DNA of 64,000 nt from Micromonospora lupini (GCF_026342015.1 NZ_JAPENL010000002.1:997001-1061000), one strand, 5' to 3'. Shown: positions 31,958 through 42,310, numbered from the stretch's first letter. A program made the numbers and translations. The notes: generated by a model not told the origin, from the sequence alone.

Positions 31958-32022
31958 TTGCTCTGCTGCACTCCGCGCACCACTCGAGCACCGAATCTGT
32001 TGCGCCGGCTGAAGCAGAGCAA
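31958..32022. repeat. Inverted repeat between regulator and tilS
   Basis: TTGCTCTGCT (31958-31967) and AGCAGAGCAA (32013-32022) are perfect 10-bp arms around 45 bases. It sits between two convergent genes and could act as a terminator for both, or be a REP-like element. Confidence 0.6.
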
Positions 32023-32033
32023 CGGGAGTTCGA

Positions 32034-33032
32034 TCAGTCGGGCGGGGGGTCGACAGGTGTCAGCCGGTCGGCACGGCGGAGCACCCGGCGACCGCCCGGC
32101 AGGTCGGTCGGGCCCTGACCGTGCCAGCCCGTCACAAGCGCGTCCAGGGCGACGACGTGCCGGTGCGACAACGCGCTCGGCGGCGCACCCAGCTCACGCG
32201 CCCAGGAGTGCAGCACCCGACCGCGCACGGCGGGCGGGAGGTCGGCCAGCGGCCGAACGGAGAGCCCTCCGTCGGGGCACCGGGCCGCCTCCAGCGCCGT
32301 ACCCGCCAACTCGTCGAGGGCGGCGTTGTCCGCAGCCACCAGTCGGGCGGTACGCGCCAGGTTGCCCACCACGCCCGGCCCGAGTGCCCGCACCAACGCC
32401 GGCAGCAGGTCGGCCCGCACCCTCGACCTGGCGTACGACGGGTCGGTGTTGTGCGGGTCCTGCCACGGGCTCAGCCCGAGCGCGGCACAGGCGGCGCGCG
32501 TCTGCTCCCGGGCGATCTCCAGCAGCGGACGCAGCAGCGGCACCCCGTCCAGGTCCCGCCGCTCCGGCATTCCGGACAGTCCGCGTGGGCCGGCGCCCCG
32601 GGCGAGCGCGAGCAGAACGGTCTCCGCCTGGTCGTCGCGGGTGTGCCCGGTGAGCACCGCGACCGCCTCGTGCTGCCGAGCCGCCTCGCTCAACGCCTCG
32701 TAGCGGGCCTCCCGGGCTGCCGCCTCCGGGCCACCCGGACGCCCGGCCACCCGCACCCGCACCGCCACCACCGGCGCGAACCCGGCCTCCCGGGCCCAGC
32801 CCGCCACGGCCTCCGCGCGTCGTTCCGAGCCGGCCTGCAGGCCGTGGTCGACGGTCACCAGACCGGCGGGCCGACCCGACCGGGTCGCCACGAACACGGT
32901 CGCCGCCGCCAGGGCCAGCGAATCGGCCCCACCGGAGCAGGCGACCAGCACCGGACCGCCGGACGGCAGGCCGGTAAGCGCTCGACGGACCGCCACCCGG
33001 ATCGCGGCCACCGGCGGGGCGAGCGCGGCCAT
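32034..33032 (-). CDS. tilS: tRNA(Ile)-lysidine synthetase
   Basis: A 332-residue TilS that modifies the anticodon C34 of tRNA-Ile(CAU) to lysidine using ATP. The N-terminal PP-loop reads VACSGGADSLALAAA, followed by VTVDHGLQAGSERRAEAV and GHTRDDQAETVLLALARG. The C-terminal domain is short, as usual in actinobacteria. It begins 10 bases after the metalloprotease stop, in the same transcript. Confidence 0.94.
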   Translation of the reverse strand: MAALAPPVAAIRVAVRRALTGLPSGGPVLVACSGGADSLALAAATVFVATRSGRPAGLVTVDHGLQAGSERRAEAVAGWAREAGFAPVVAVRVRVAGRPGGPEAAAREARYEALSEAARQHEAVAVLTGHTRDDQAETVLLALARGAGPRGLSGMPERRDLDGVPLLRPLLEIAREQTRAACAALGLSPWQDPHNTDPSYARSRVRADLLPALVRALGPGVVGNLARTARLVAADNAALDELAGTALEAARCPDGGLSVRPLADLPPAVRGRVLHSWARELGAPPSALSHRHVVALDALVTGWHGQGPTDLPGGRRVLRRADRLTPVDPPPD

Positions 33033-33042
33033 CGACTGACGG

Positions 33043-34113
33043 TCAGCCAGCGGCCGGTACGGTGCCGGCCGGGCCGTGCACCCGCGCCACCCAGGCGTCC
33101 GGGTCGCCCAACTCCGACAGCCGGGGCAGGGTGAGCGGCGAGTTGAAGATCGAGTTGAAGCCGTCCATCCCGACCCGCTCGACGACGCCGTGCACGAACT
33201 TGCGGCCCTCGGCGTACTGGCGCATCTTGACGTCCACCCCGAGCAGCCTGCGGATCGCCTTCTCCAACGGGTTACCCGCCTCGCGTCGCCTGTTGAACGA
33301 CGCCCGAATGCGCTCCACGCTCGGGATCACCTGCGGGCCGACACCGTCCATCACGAACTCGGCGTGCCCCTCCAGCAGGGTCATCAGCGCGGTGAGCCGG
33401 TCGAGGACGGCGCGCTGCGCCGGAGTCTGCACGATGTCCAGCACGCTCGTGCGGCTCTCCGGGTCGCGGATCGCCTCGGAAAGCGTCGCCACCCCGCGCC
33501 GCAGCCGCTCCACGAGGTGTTCGCTGCCACTGGACGAGGCGTCGACGAACGCCTGCACCTCGCCGAGGAAGTAGGCCCGCATCCACGGCACGGCGGTGAA
33601 CTGGGTCCGGTGGGTGACCTCGTGCAGACAGACCCACAGCCGGAAGTCCCGGGGGTCGGCGCCGAGCTTGCGCTCCACCTCGACGATGTTCGGCGCCACC
33701 AGCAGCAGTTGGCCCGGGTCGGCGGAGAAGACCTCGTACTGGCCGAGCACCCGGCCGGAGAGGTAGGCAAGCACGGTGCCGGCCTGCACCCCGGTCAGCC
33801 GGGACCCGATCGCCTCGGTGAGCGCGCCGGGCTGCTTGTCGCCGGACAGCCGACTGACCAGCGGAGTGATCACCTCGCGGAGCCCGGCGATGTTGGTGGC
33901 CGCCCAGTCCCGGCGGTCGACGACCCGCACCGGCGGGTGTGCCACCTGCGCCCGCAGCCCCGTGTAGTCGGCCACGTGCCCGGCCGCCTCCTCGGTCAGC
34001 CGACGCAGGTCGCCGACGACGTCGGTGGCCTCGGAGTACGACACCCGGGGGCCCGACTTGCTCAACGCCCCCGCGGTGGCGGCGGCCAGATCCCAGTCCA
34101 CGAACTGCGCCAT
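33043..34113 (-). CDS. Zinc-dependent metalloprotease-like protein (Rv3626c family)
   Basis: A 356-residue protein with the zinc motif HEVTH inside LWVCLHEVTHRTQF (about residue 160) and a distal Glu-rich helix, as in the actinobacterial family once called 'coenzyme F420 biosynthesis-associated' and related to M. tuberculosis Rv3626c. Substrate unknown. Start ATG 34113 gives MAQFVDWDLA, the conserved beginning; the longer frame overlaps dacB. The order dacB, this gene, tilS matches mycobacteria. Confidence 0.88.
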   Translation of the reverse strand: MAQFVDWDLAAATAGALSKSGPRVSYSEATDVVGDLRRLTEEAAGHVADYTGLRAQVAHPPVRVVDRRDWAATNIAGLREVITPLVSRLSGDKQPGALTEAIGSRLTGVQAGTVLAYLSGRVLGQYEVFSADPGQLLLVAPNIVEVERKLGADPRDFRLWVCLHEVTHRTQFTAVPWMRAYFLGEVQAFVDASSSGSEHLVERLRRGVATLSEAIRDPESRTSVLDIVQTPAQRAVLDRLTALMTLLEGHAEFVMDGVGPQVIPSVERIRASFNRRREAGNPLEKAIRRLLGVDVKMRQYAEGRKFVHGVVERVGMDGFNSIFNSPLTLPRLSELGDPDAWVARVHGPAGTVPAAG

Positions 34114-34216
34114 GGACCCACCGTACCCGCGTCGCGACACCCCGGCCCGGGCTCGCGTCGGCGATCGACGCCGGTCGCGGGCCCGACGCCGGCCGGAAAC
34201 CCCGCCCCGACGCCCG

Positions 34217-36064
34217 TCAGCGGCACCCGCAGCCGGCCAGCGCGGCGGCGATGCGGTCCAGCGCCGGTTGGGCGGTGTCCGTCCCACCGGGCACCTTGTC
34301 GGTGAGCACCGCGAACGTGAGCAGACGGCCGTCGGCCGTGGTGACCAGGCCCGCGATGGCGTGCACCCCGGTCAGCGTGCCGGTCTTGGCGCGGACCGCG
34401 CCCGCCCCCGCGGCGGTGCCCGGGGCGCCTCGGTAACGCTCGCCGAGCGTGCCGGACCAGCCGCCCACGGGCAGGCCGCCGAAGACGCCGGCCAGCTCCG
34501 GGTGGTCCGGGCTTGCGGCCAGCCGGATCAGGTCGGTGAGCAGGGACGGGCTGATCCGGTTGTTGCGCGACAGCCCGCTGCCGTCGGAGAGGGTGATCTC
34601 GTCGGCGGGCAGGCCCAGCTCCGCCACCTCGGCGTCCATCGCGGCGGCGGCGCCGTCGAACGAGGCCTTCTGGCTACGCGCCAGCGCCACCTGGCGGGCC
34701 AACGCCTCGGCCAGCAGGTTGTCACTCTCGCTGATCATGATGTCGACCAACCGGATCATCGGCGGCGACTGCACCGCGCCCAGCTCGGTGCCGGGAGGCG
34801 GGGTGCCGCCGGCGGCTGTCGCCAGGGCCGGCGCCGTGCCCCGCTTGACGGTGCTGGCCGGTACGCCGAGCAGCCGGGCGAACGACCGGCCGGCGGCGAG
34901 GTCCGGCTCGGCGACCCGCTCGGCGCCGCCGGCTTCGGCCCTCGGGTTCTTCCGCGCGCCGTCGGTCATCAGCGCGGTCACCGCGCCGCCGTACCCGCCG
35001 GTCGGGATGTCGTCGTCCCAGCCGGGGCCGTACACCGGGCCGGAGTAGATCGTCCCGTCGACGGTGACGCTGGTCGGGGTCGTGCCGCCGAGCGCGGTGC
35101 GCACCTGCGCGGCCAGGTCGTCCAGGCGTGCCGCCCCGGGGTAGTAGCCCTTCTTGTCCACCGCGAGCGTGGGGTCGCCGCCGCCGACGATCACCACCTC
35201 GCCGGGCTTGGTGCCGGCCACCGCCCGGGTGGGGATCCGATACCCCTGTCCACGGGCGGCCAGCACTGTCACCGCGGTCGCCAGCTTGGTGACGGAGGCG
35301 GGCACCGTCCCGTCGTCCGCCCCCTTGGCGAACAGGGTCTGCCCGGTGGTCACGTCGGCCACCGAGACGTTCACGCGGTCGCCCAGGGCGGGCACGCCGA
35401 CCAACGGGTCCAGCGCGGCCCGTACGCCGTCGGGCGCGGGCAGCGGGGCGTTCGGGTCGGGCCCGTCCAGCACGTCCACCGGGTCGGGTTCCGGCGCGGG
35501 GTCGGCGGCGGTCGGCGTCGACACCGCGTCCTCGCCCAACCAGCCGGCGACCGGGCCGGGTCGGGTCACCACCACGCCGACACCGGTCAGCACCAGCAGC
35601 ACCACCACGGCCAGCACGGCCACCAGCCGTCCCCGGCGGCGCGGCACCGGCGGCGGTTCGGCGTCGGCCGACGCCGGCAGCGCGGAGATCGGCGGGCCCA
35701 GCGGCGGTACGCCAGTCGGGATGCGGACAGTCGGGCCGTCACCGGACGGTGCGTCGCCCCGGGCAGGGCTGGTCGGGGCGTGGCCTAGCGGGGCGGGGCC
35801 GGTCGGCTGTGCGCCGCTCGGCGGGGCGCTGGTGGGGCGGTCTGGGCCGAGGACCGGGAAACGACCGCTGTTCGACCCGGCCGCAGGCGGCTCCGACGGA
35901 CGCCACGGCAGCGGCGGGGGCCGCTCGGGAACCGACTCCTCGGGTGCCCGGGGAAGGTGAGCGTCGGGCACCGGCACCCGTCCGGTGGCGCCACCGGAGC
36001 CGGATCGCCCGGTACCACGCGCGGCGCCCCCGTCCGGGCGGTAGTGTGAATCTTCCCTCCCCAC
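34217..36064 (-). CDS. dacB: D-alanyl-D-alanine carboxypeptidase/endopeptidase (PBP4 type)
   Basis: A 615-residue class C penicillin-binding protein (S13 family) that trims peptidoglycan stem peptides. Residues 1-150 are a Pro-rich cytosolic tail, then a membrane helix (VAVLAVVVLLVLTGVGVVV). Active-site motifs: PASVTKLATA (SxxK, about 256-259), SESDNLLAE (SxN) and RAKTGTLTGVHA (KTG). The long N-terminal tail is typical of Micromonosporaceae-like homologues but larger than in E. coli. GTG 36064 is preceded by a GGGGGAGGAGGG stretch. Confidence 0.93.
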   Translation of the reverse strand: MGREDSHYRPDGGAARGTGRSGSGGATGRVPVPDAHLPRAPEESVPERPPPLPWRPSEPPAAGSNSGRFPVLGPDRPTSAPPSGAQPTGPAPLGHAPTSPARGDAPSGDGPTVRIPTGVPPLGPPISALPASADAEPPPVPRRRGRLVAVLAVVVLLVLTGVGVVVTRPGPVAGWLGEDAVSTPTAADPAPEPDPVDVLDGPDPNAPLPAPDGVRAALDPLVGVPALGDRVNVSVADVTTGQTLFAKGADDGTVPASVTKLATAVTVLAARGQGYRIPTRAVAGTKPGEVVIVGGGDPTLAVDKKGYYPGAARLDDLAAQVRTALGGTTPTSVTVDGTIYSGPVYGPGWDDDIPTGGYGGAVTALMTDGARKNPRAEAGGAERVAEPDLAAGRSFARLLGVPASTVKRGTAPALATAAGGTPPPGTELGAVQSPPMIRLVDIMISESDNLLAEALARQVALARSQKASFDGAAAAMDAEVAELGLPADEITLSDGSGLSRNNRISPSLLTDLIRLAASPDHPELAGVFGGLPVGGWSGTLGERYRGAPGTAAGAGAVRAKTGTLTGVHAIAGLVTTADGRLLTFAVLTDKVPGGTDTAQPALDRIAAALAGCGCR

Positions 36065-36216
36065 GACCCCCTCCTCCCCCAGCGAAAATCGGCTTGGGTG
36101 ACACTACTTCGGTCCGAAGACTATGCGGCGGCCGGAGTCGGCGGGTGGGCATTCACCTGTCCGGAGGGCCGCCAGTGGTTCCGTTAGCCAGCGTGGGCAG
36201 ACGAGGGAGCGTGCAG

Positions 36217-36723
36217 ATGGATTTCGACGTGACGGTTGAGATCCCCAAGGGTCACCGGAACAAGTACGAGGTGGACCACAAGACCGGCCGGATCCGGCTG
36301 GACCGCACCCTGTTCACGTCCACCCAGTACCCGGCCGACTACGGGTTCATCGAGGAGACGCTGGGCGAGGACGGCGACCCGCTGGACGCGCTGGTGCTCG
36401 TCCCCGAACCGACCTTCCCGGGCTGCCTCATCCGCTGCCGGACCATCGGCATGTTCCGGATGACCGACGAGAAGGGCGGCGACGACAAGGTCCTCTGCGT
36501 GCCCTACGAGGACCCCCGCCAGGAGCACCTGCGCGACATCCACCACCTGGGCGAGTTCGACCGCCTGGAGATCCAGCACTTCTTCGAGGTGTACAAGGAC
36601 CTGGAGCCCGGCAAGTCGGTCGAGGGCGCGACCTGGGTCGGCCGCACCGAGGCCGAGGCCGAGATCCGGGCCTCCTACCAGCGGGCCCGCGACGCCGAGG
36701 CGCGCGGCGAGTCCACCCACTGA
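36217..36723 (+). CDS. ppa: Inorganic pyrophosphatase
   Basis: A 168-residue class I PPase that hydrolyses pyrophosphate and drives biosynthetic reactions forward. DYGFIEETLGEDGDPLDALVLV holds the family Asp-rich metal site; PYEDPRQEHLRDI and FEVYKDLEPGK are further conserved segments. Divergent from dacB as in M. tuberculosis (Rv3627c/Rv3628). AGGGAG precedes ATG 36217. Confidence 0.97.
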   Translation: MDFDVTVEIPKGHRNKYEVDHKTGRIRLDRTLFTSTQYPADYGFIEETLGEDGDPLDALVLVPEPTFPGCLIRCRTIGMFRMTDEKGGDDKVLCVPYEDPRQEHLRDIHHLGEFDRLEIQHFFEVYKDLEPGKSVEGATWVGRTEAEAEIRASYQRARDAEARGESTH

Positions 36724-36735
36724 CGTACGACCACC

Positions 36736-36781
36736 GACAGGGCCCGGGAGCCGCTCAACCGAGCAGCCCCCGGGCCCTGTC
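36736..36781. terminator. Bidirectional terminator between ppa and eccD
   Basis: GACAGGGCCCGGG (36736-36748) and CCCGGGCCCTGTC (36769-36781) form a perfect 13-bp stem. The right arm lies inside the last codons of eccD, so the coding end and terminator are shared. Confidence 0.8.
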
Positions 36782-38158
36782 GTACAGGTCGAGCACCGCG
36801 CAGGCGACAGGCACCACGGCGACCACCAGGGCCGTGTCGGTGAGGTCCGCGACCCTGCCGAGGTACGGCGACACCGCTCGCTGGGCGTACCCGGTGCCGG
36901 CGGCCACGGTCACCAGACCCAGCGCCGCCCCGCCGAGGGCCAGCGCCAGCCGGCCGGTGTCGTCGGCCCGGGCCACCAGCACCGCACCAAGCACCGCGTA
37001 GCCGGCCAGCCCGGCGAGCACCGTCGGCACCCGGTGCCGCAGTGCCACGAACAGCCGCGACCGCAGCAGCAGCACGGCCGAGACCACCGCCACCAGCACC
37101 GGGCCGGCAGTCCCACCGGCCACCCCGAGGACCACCGCCGCGCCCACCGCCAGCACGGCGTGCCCGAGCAGCATCCCGGTCAGCACCTCCTCGGTGCGGG
37201 TGACGGCCGCGTGCACCCGACCCCGGTCCGGCAGGTCCCGGGGGCGCTCCGGCTCGGCGCCGGACGCGGTGGCCGGCAGGGTGATCGGCGGCAGCGGAAG
37301 CTTGCCCAACCGGATGGCCAGCAGCGGGATCGCCCCGAGAGCGAAGACCAGCGCGCTGAGCAGCACCGCCGCCGTGCCCGCCGGGGTCAGCAGCAGCGCG
37401 CCGAGCGCCGCGCCGGCACCGAGCAGACCGACAGTGACGCCGGCCACGAAGACCCGCAGTCGGCTGGCCACCCCGAGCAGACCGACGAGCGCCACAAGCA
37501 GCAACGCCACCGAGCCGGTCAGCAGTTCGGGCGCGCCGACCCAGCGCACCGGCCCGAGCGGGCCGACCGGATCACCGGAGCCGATCGCCAGGGCGCCGGC
37601 CACGAAGGCGTACGGCAGGGCGTAGCCGCCGAGGGTCGCCCCGGCGACGCCGTCGCCGTGGGCGCGGGAGGCGACCGCGCCCGCCACGGTGAGCAGGAGC
37701 GCCACCACCGCCGCCGCGACCCAGGCACTGCGCAGCGTCGGACCGCTGGCGAGCAGGGCGAGCAACCCGACGGCGAGCGGGACGGCGGCACCGGCCAGAC
37801 CGGCGACCCGGGTGGCGGCGGGTGACCAGGCGCCACCCCGTCGGCGGGCGCCGTCGGCGATCGCCTCCACCACGTCGTCGTACTCCAACTCGGGCCAGTG
37901 GGCGCGGGCCGGCACCAGGTGCAGCACCTCACCGTCGCGGACCCCCTGCGGCAGCAGCGCCTGCGCCGTCGCCAGCAGCGCCCCGTCGGTACGACGCAGC
38001 ACCCAGCCGCCGTGCCGCTCGCCGTCGTCGGCCAGGCCCTCGCCCGCGTGTCGGAGCACGTCGGGCAGCAGCTCGGCCAGGGGCACCTGCTCCGGCAGTG
38101 CGACGTCGACCCGCCGTTGCGGCGCGCTGATGGTGACGCGAGCCAGGCCGGTTGTCAT
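36755..38158 (-). CDS. eccD: Type VII secretion integral membrane protein EccD
   Basis: A 467-residue protein: an N-terminal ubiquitin-like domain (about 1-95, ARVTISAPQRRVDVALP through REGEVLHLVPA-like strand) followed by about eleven membrane helices, the EccD/Snm4 topology that lines the type VII secretion pore. It is divergent from eccC with 100 bases between. No eccB or eccE is nearby. Confidence 0.9.
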   Translation of the reverse strand: MTTGLARVTISAPQRRVDVALPEQVPLAELLPDVLRHAGEGLADDGERHGGWVLRRTDGALLATAQALLPQGVRDGEVLHLVPARAHWPELEYDDVVEAIADGARRRGGAWSPAATRVAGLAGAAVPLAVGLLALLASGPTLRSAWVAAAVVALLLTVAGAVASRAHGDGVAGATLGGYALPYAFVAGALAIGSGDPVGPLGPVRWVGAPELLTGSVALLLVALVGLLGVASRLRVFVAGVTVGLLGAGAALGALLLTPAGTAAVLLSALVFALGAIPLLAIRLGKLPLPPITLPATASGAEPERPRDLPDRGRVHAAVTRTEEVLTGMLLGHAVLAVGAAVVLGVAGGTAGPVLVAVVSAVLLLRSRLFVALRHRVPTVLAGLAGYAVLGAVLVARADDTGRLALALGGAALGLVTVAAGTGYAQRAVSPYLGRVADLTDTALVVAVVPVACAVLDLYDRARGLLG

Positions 38159-38258
38159 CGAGTGATCTCCATATCGAGGGGATCGGAGGCTACGCGGACG
38201 AGAGGACTTTACCTACGATGAGCCAGGCTCGGGTTACCCAGCGCTGTCAGGAGGCCGA

Positions 38259-41200
38259 GTGTCCACAGTCGTCATCAAGCGCCCGCCGCGTCGGCCGGCG
38301 CCGGAGATCCCCGTTGGTGAGCTGCCCGTCGAGGCGCCGCCGGAGATCCCCGCGGTGGCCGGCGGCCGGTGGCAGCAGATGCTGATGGTGCTGCCCATGC
38401 TCGGCGGCACGGTGGCGATGGCGATGATGTTCGGGCGGGGCGGCGGCGCCTACTCGTACGTGGTGGGCGGGATGTTCGGGCTCTCGTCGCTTGCCATGCT
38501 TGTCACCTCGTGGGGCAGCGCCTCGGGCACCCCGAAGAAGTCGGAGATGATGGCGGCCCGCCGGGAGTACCTGCGCCACCTGGCAACGTTGCGCCGCCGG
38601 GTCCGGCAGACAGCCGGTCAGCAGCGGGCCGGGCTCTACTACCGACACCCCGACCCGGGTCGGCTGTGGTCGACAGTGGACAGCCGCCGGGTCTGGGAAC
38701 GCCGCCCCGCCGACCCGGACTTCGCCGTGGTACGCGTCGCCGTCGGGCCGCAGACCCTGGCCACCCCGCTCGTCGGACCGGTCACCCGACCGCTCGAGGA
38801 GCTGGAGCCGATGACCGCCGGCGCGCTGCGCCGCTTCCTGGACGCGTACTCGGTGGTGCCGGATCTGCCGGTGGCCCTGTCGCTGCGCAGCTTCGCCCGG
38901 GTGCACCTCCGCAGTGCCGCCGGCGGTGGCCCGGCCAGCGGTGGGCCGCCCACCGGTGACCCGGCCGTCCAGGCCCTGGTCCGGGCCGTGCTGACCCAGC
39001 TGGCCGTGTTCCACGCCCCCGACGAGCTGCTGATCGCGGTCTGCGCCGGCCCGGAACGCCGGGCCGAGTGGGAGTGGGTGAAGTGGCTCCCCCACGCGCA
39101 CCATCCCTCCCGTACTGACGCGCTCGGGCCGGTGCGGCTGGTGACCTCGTCGGCAGCGGAGCTGGAACGGCTGCTCGGTGACGTGCTGGCCAGCCGGTCC
39201 CGGTTCAGTCCGGCCGGGCCGGCCACCGACGGCCCGCACGTGGTGGTGGTCCTCGACGGCGGTGACCTGACCGGCGCCACCGACCTGACCGGCGACGGCG
39301 GCATCGACGCCGTGACGGTGCTGGACCTGGACACGCCGCCGCCCCGCCTGCTCGACAGGTACGCGCTGCTGTTGGAGCTGCGCGACAGGCGGCTGCACTC
39401 GTTCTCGGCGGAGGGGCACGCGGAGGTGGGCACCGCCGACCACCTCGACCTCGCCGACGCCGAGGCGGTCGCCCGGCGGTTGGCGCCGCTGCGGCTGGCC
39501 GGCGCGGCCCGCGGCCCGGACTCCCCACTCCAGGTCGAGCTGGGCCTGCCGGAGCTGCTCGGCCTCGGCGACCCGGAGAGCTTCACCGCCGAGCAGGGCT
39601 GGGCGCCGCGCTCGGCACGGGACCGGCTGCGGGTGCCGATCGGGGTGGGCGTCGACGGTGGCGCCATCGAGCTGGACCTGAAGGAGTCGGCCCAGGACGG
39701 GATGGGCCCGCACGGCCTGCTCATCGGGGCCACCGGCTCCGGCAAGTCCGAGTTGCTGCGCACACTGGTGCTCGGGTTGGCGGCGACGCACAGCTCCGAG
39801 CAGCTCAACTTCGTCCTGGTCGACTTCAAGGGCGGCGCCACGTTCGCGTCGTTCGACCGGCTGCCGCACACCGCCGCAGTGATCACCAACCTGGCCGACG
39901 CGCTGCCTCTGGTCGACCGGATGGTCGACGCGATCAACGGGGAGCTGGTCCGTCGGCAGGAGCTGCTGCGCCGCGCCGGCAACTTCGCAAGCGTGCGCGA
40001 CTACGAGCGGGCCCGCGCGGCCGGCAGCCCACTCGCCCCGCTGCCGTCGCTGCTGCTGATCTGCGACGAGTTCTCCGAACTGCTCTCCGCCAAGCCCGAC
40101 TTCATCGACCTGTTCGTGCAGATCGGCCGGCTGGGCCGGTCGCTCGGGGTGCACCTGCTGCTCGCCAGCCAGCGCCTGGAGGAGGGCAGGCTGCGCGGGC
40201 TCGACACCCACCTGTCGTACCGGATCGGGTTGCGCACCTTCTCCGCGCTGGAGTCCCGGACGGTGCTCGGTGTGCCCGACGCCCACGAGCTGCCCCGCTC
40301 GCCGGGCCACGGCTACCTGCGCGCCGGCACCGATCCGCTGGCCCGGTTCAAGGCCGCGTACGTCTCCGGGGCGGTGCGCCGCCGGGCCGCGACGGCTGGC
40401 GACGCGGCCGGCGGCGGCGCCCGCCTGCTCACGTTCACCACCCACGCCGTGCCGCTGCCCGAGCCGGCCACCCCTGCCCTGCCCGCTGCGGCGGAGGCCG
40501 AGAGCGACCGGGAGACCCTGCTCGACCTGCTTGTCGACCGGCTCGTCGGGCAGGGTCCGCCCGCCCACCAGGTGTGGCTTCCGCCGCTCGGTGAGCCACC
40601 GGCCCTGGACGAGCTGTTGGGCCCCGTCGAGGTGGACCCGGCGCGCGGGCTCACCGTGGGCAACCCCGAGCTGCACGGCGCGCTGGGGGTGCCGGTGGCC
40701 GTGGTGGACCGGCCGCTCGAGCAGCGCCGGGACCTGCTCTGGCTGACCCTGGACGGCGCCGCCGGGCACGTCGCGGTGATCGGCGCGCCGCAGAGCGGCA
40801 AGTCCACAGCGCTGCGCACGCTGATCTGCGCGTTGGCGCTCACCCACACCCCGGCCGAGGCGCAGGTCTACTGTCTCGACTTCGGCGGCGGTGGCCTCGC
40901 GGCGCTGCGCGACCTGCCGCACGTGGGCGGGGTGGCCGGCCGCGCCGATCCGACAGCCGTGCGGCGCACTGTCGGCGAGATGACGACACTGCTGGCCGAG
41001 CGGGAGCGCCGATTCGCCGAGCTGGGCGTGGAGTCGATGGCCGCGTACCGGCAGCGTCGTGCCACGGTGGGAACGACCAGCCAGCCGGGCGCCGACCCGT
41101 TCGGCGACGTCTTCCTGGTGATCGACGGGTGGAGCACCGTCCGCGGCGAGTACGACGACCTGGAACCACTTGTCACCGACCTGGCCACCCGGGGCCTGTC

Positions 41201-42236
41201 GTACGGGCTGCACGTGGTCGCCACGGCGCTGCGCTGGCTGGATTTCCGCCCGGCGATCCGGGACCTGTTCGGCTCCCGGCTGGAGCTGCGCCTCGGCGAC
41301 CCGTCCGACTCCCTGGTGGCCCGGCGGGCGGCGGCGAACGTGCCGGAGCGCCCCGGCCGGGGGGTGACGGCGGAGAGCCTGCACTTCCTCACCGCGCTTC
41401 CGCAGCTCGCCACCCCCAACGCGGGCACCGCCGACCTCGTCAAACGGATCGCCGAGAGCTGGGCCGGTCCGGTGGCGCCCCGCGTCCGGCTTCTCCCGCC
41501 GGTGCTGCCGTACGCCGATCTGGATCTCGCGGCGACGGCCGGGCTGCGGCTGCCGATCGGGATCGCCGAGGCGGACCTGCGGCCGGTGCTGCTCGACTTC
41601 GCGAGCGAGCCGCACTTCCTGGTCTTCGGGGACGCGGAGTGTGGCAAGTCGACGTTCCTGCGGGCGCTGGCCACCTCGATCACCACCCGGTTCACGCCTG
41701 AGGAGGCCCGGGTGATCCTGGTCGACTACCGGCGCAGCCTGCTGGGCGCCATCGAGACGCCACACCTCATCGGGTACGGCACCGCCGCCGCGCACACCGC
41801 CGACCTGGTCGAGTCGGCCGCCGGATACCTGGAGCGACGGGCTCCCGGGCCGGAGGTCACTCCGCAGCAGTTGCGGGACCGCTCGTGGTGGTCGGGGCCG
41901 GAGTTGTTCGTGCTTGTCGACGACTACGACCTGGTGGCGGCGGGGCCGGCGAACCCGTTGCGGGCACTTGAGGAGCATCTGCCGCACGCCCGCGACGTCG
42001 GGCTGCACCTGGTGCTGGTCCGCCGCTCCGGAGGCGCGGGACGGGCACAGTACGAACCGATCGTGCAGCGGCTGCGGGAGCTGTCCACCGCCGGGCTGGT
42101 GATGGCGGGCAGCCCCGAGGAGGGCGCGCTCGTCGGCCCGGTGCGCCCCGGGCCGCTGCCGGCGGGCCGTGGCCGGCTGGTCACCCGACGCGAGGGCGTA
42201 CGCCTCGTTCAGCTCGCACACCTGCCGCCACCATGA
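38259..42236 (+). CDS. eccC: Type VII secretion ATPase EccC (three ATPase domains)
   Basis: A 1325-residue FtsK/SpoIIIE-type motor. Two membrane helices (about 45-65 and 70-95) anchor it. Three ATPase domains carry P-loops GATGSGKSELLRT (about 490), GAPQSGKSTALRT (about 842) and GDAECGKSTFLRA (about 1123). Typical DFKGGATFASFDRL follows the first. EccCa and EccCb are fused in one chain. It recognises WXG100-type substrates and powers export, but no esx gene is seen here. GTG 38259 follows AGGAGG. Confidence 0.95.
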   Translation: MSTVVIKRPPRRPAPEIPVGELPVEAPPEIPAVAGGRWQQMLMVLPMLGGTVAMAMMFGRGGGAYSYVVGGMFGLSSLAMLVTSWGSASGTPKKSEMMAARREYLRHLATLRRRVRQTAGQQRAGLYYRHPDPGRLWSTVDSRRVWERRPADPDFAVVRVAVGPQTLATPLVGPVTRPLEELEPMTAGALRRFLDAYSVVPDLPVALSLRSFARVHLRSAAGGGPASGGPPTGDPAVQALVRAVLTQLAVFHAPDELLIAVCAGPERRAEWEWVKWLPHAHHPSRTDALGPVRLVTSSAAELERLLGDVLASRSRFSPAGPATDGPHVVVVLDGGDLTGATDLTGDGGIDAVTVLDLDTPPPRLLDRYALLLELRDRRLHSFSAEGHAEVGTADHLDLADAEAVARRLAPLRLAGAARGPDSPLQVELGLPELLGLGDPESFTAEQGWAPRSARDRLRVPIGVGVDGGAIELDLKESAQDGMGPHGLLIGATGSGKSELLRTLVLGLAATHSSEQLNFVLVDFKGGATFASFDRLPHTAAVITNLADALPLVDRMVDAINGELVRRQELLRRAGNFASVRDYERARAAGSPLAPLPSLLLICDEFSELLSAKPDFIDLFVQIGRLGRSLGVHLLLASQRLEEGRLRGLDTHLSYRIGLRTFSALESRTVLGVPDAHELPRSPGHGYLRAGTDPLARFKAAYVSGAVRRRAATAGDAAGGGARLLTFTTHAVPLPEPATPALPAAAEAESDRETLLDLLVDRLVGQGPPAHQVWLPPLGEPPALDELLGPVEVDPARGLTVGNPELHGALGVPVAVVDRPLEQRRDLLWLTLDGAAGHVAVIGAPQSGKSTALRTLICALALTHTPAEAQVYCLDFGGGGLAALRDLPHVGGVAGRADPTAVRRTVGEMTTLLAERERRFAELGVESMAAYRQRRATVGTTSQPGADPFGDVFLVIDGWSTVRGEYDDLEPLVTDLATRGLSYGLHVVATALRWLDFRPAIRDLFGSRLELRLGDPSDSLVARRAAANVPERPGRGVTAESLHFLTALPQLATPNAGTADLVKRIAESWAGPVAPRVRLLPPVLPYADLDLAATAGLRLPIGIAEADLRPVLLDFASEPHFLVFGDAECGKSTFLRALATSITTRFTPEEARVILVDYRRSLLGAIETPHLIGYGTAAAHTADLVESAAGYLERRAPGPEVTPQQLRDRSWWSGPELFVLVDDYDLVAAGPANPLRALEEHLPHARDVGLHLVLVRRSGGAGRAQYEPIVQRLRELSTAGLVMAGSPEEGALVGPVRPGPLPAGRGRLVTRREGVRLVQLAHLPPP

Positions 42237-42310
42237 CCTGTCTTCGTGGTTCCTCCCGTGACGGGTGGGGAAACCGGTAATCTCCGATCGTCGTGGTTCC
42301 GTCGGGATGA

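Noticed and set aside
38247..42221. Very long minus-strand open frame opposite eccC (1324 codons)
   Set aside because: The plus-strand frame shows three P-loops and other EccC motifs. The mirror frame has no family motifs and is the expected by-product of high third-position GC.
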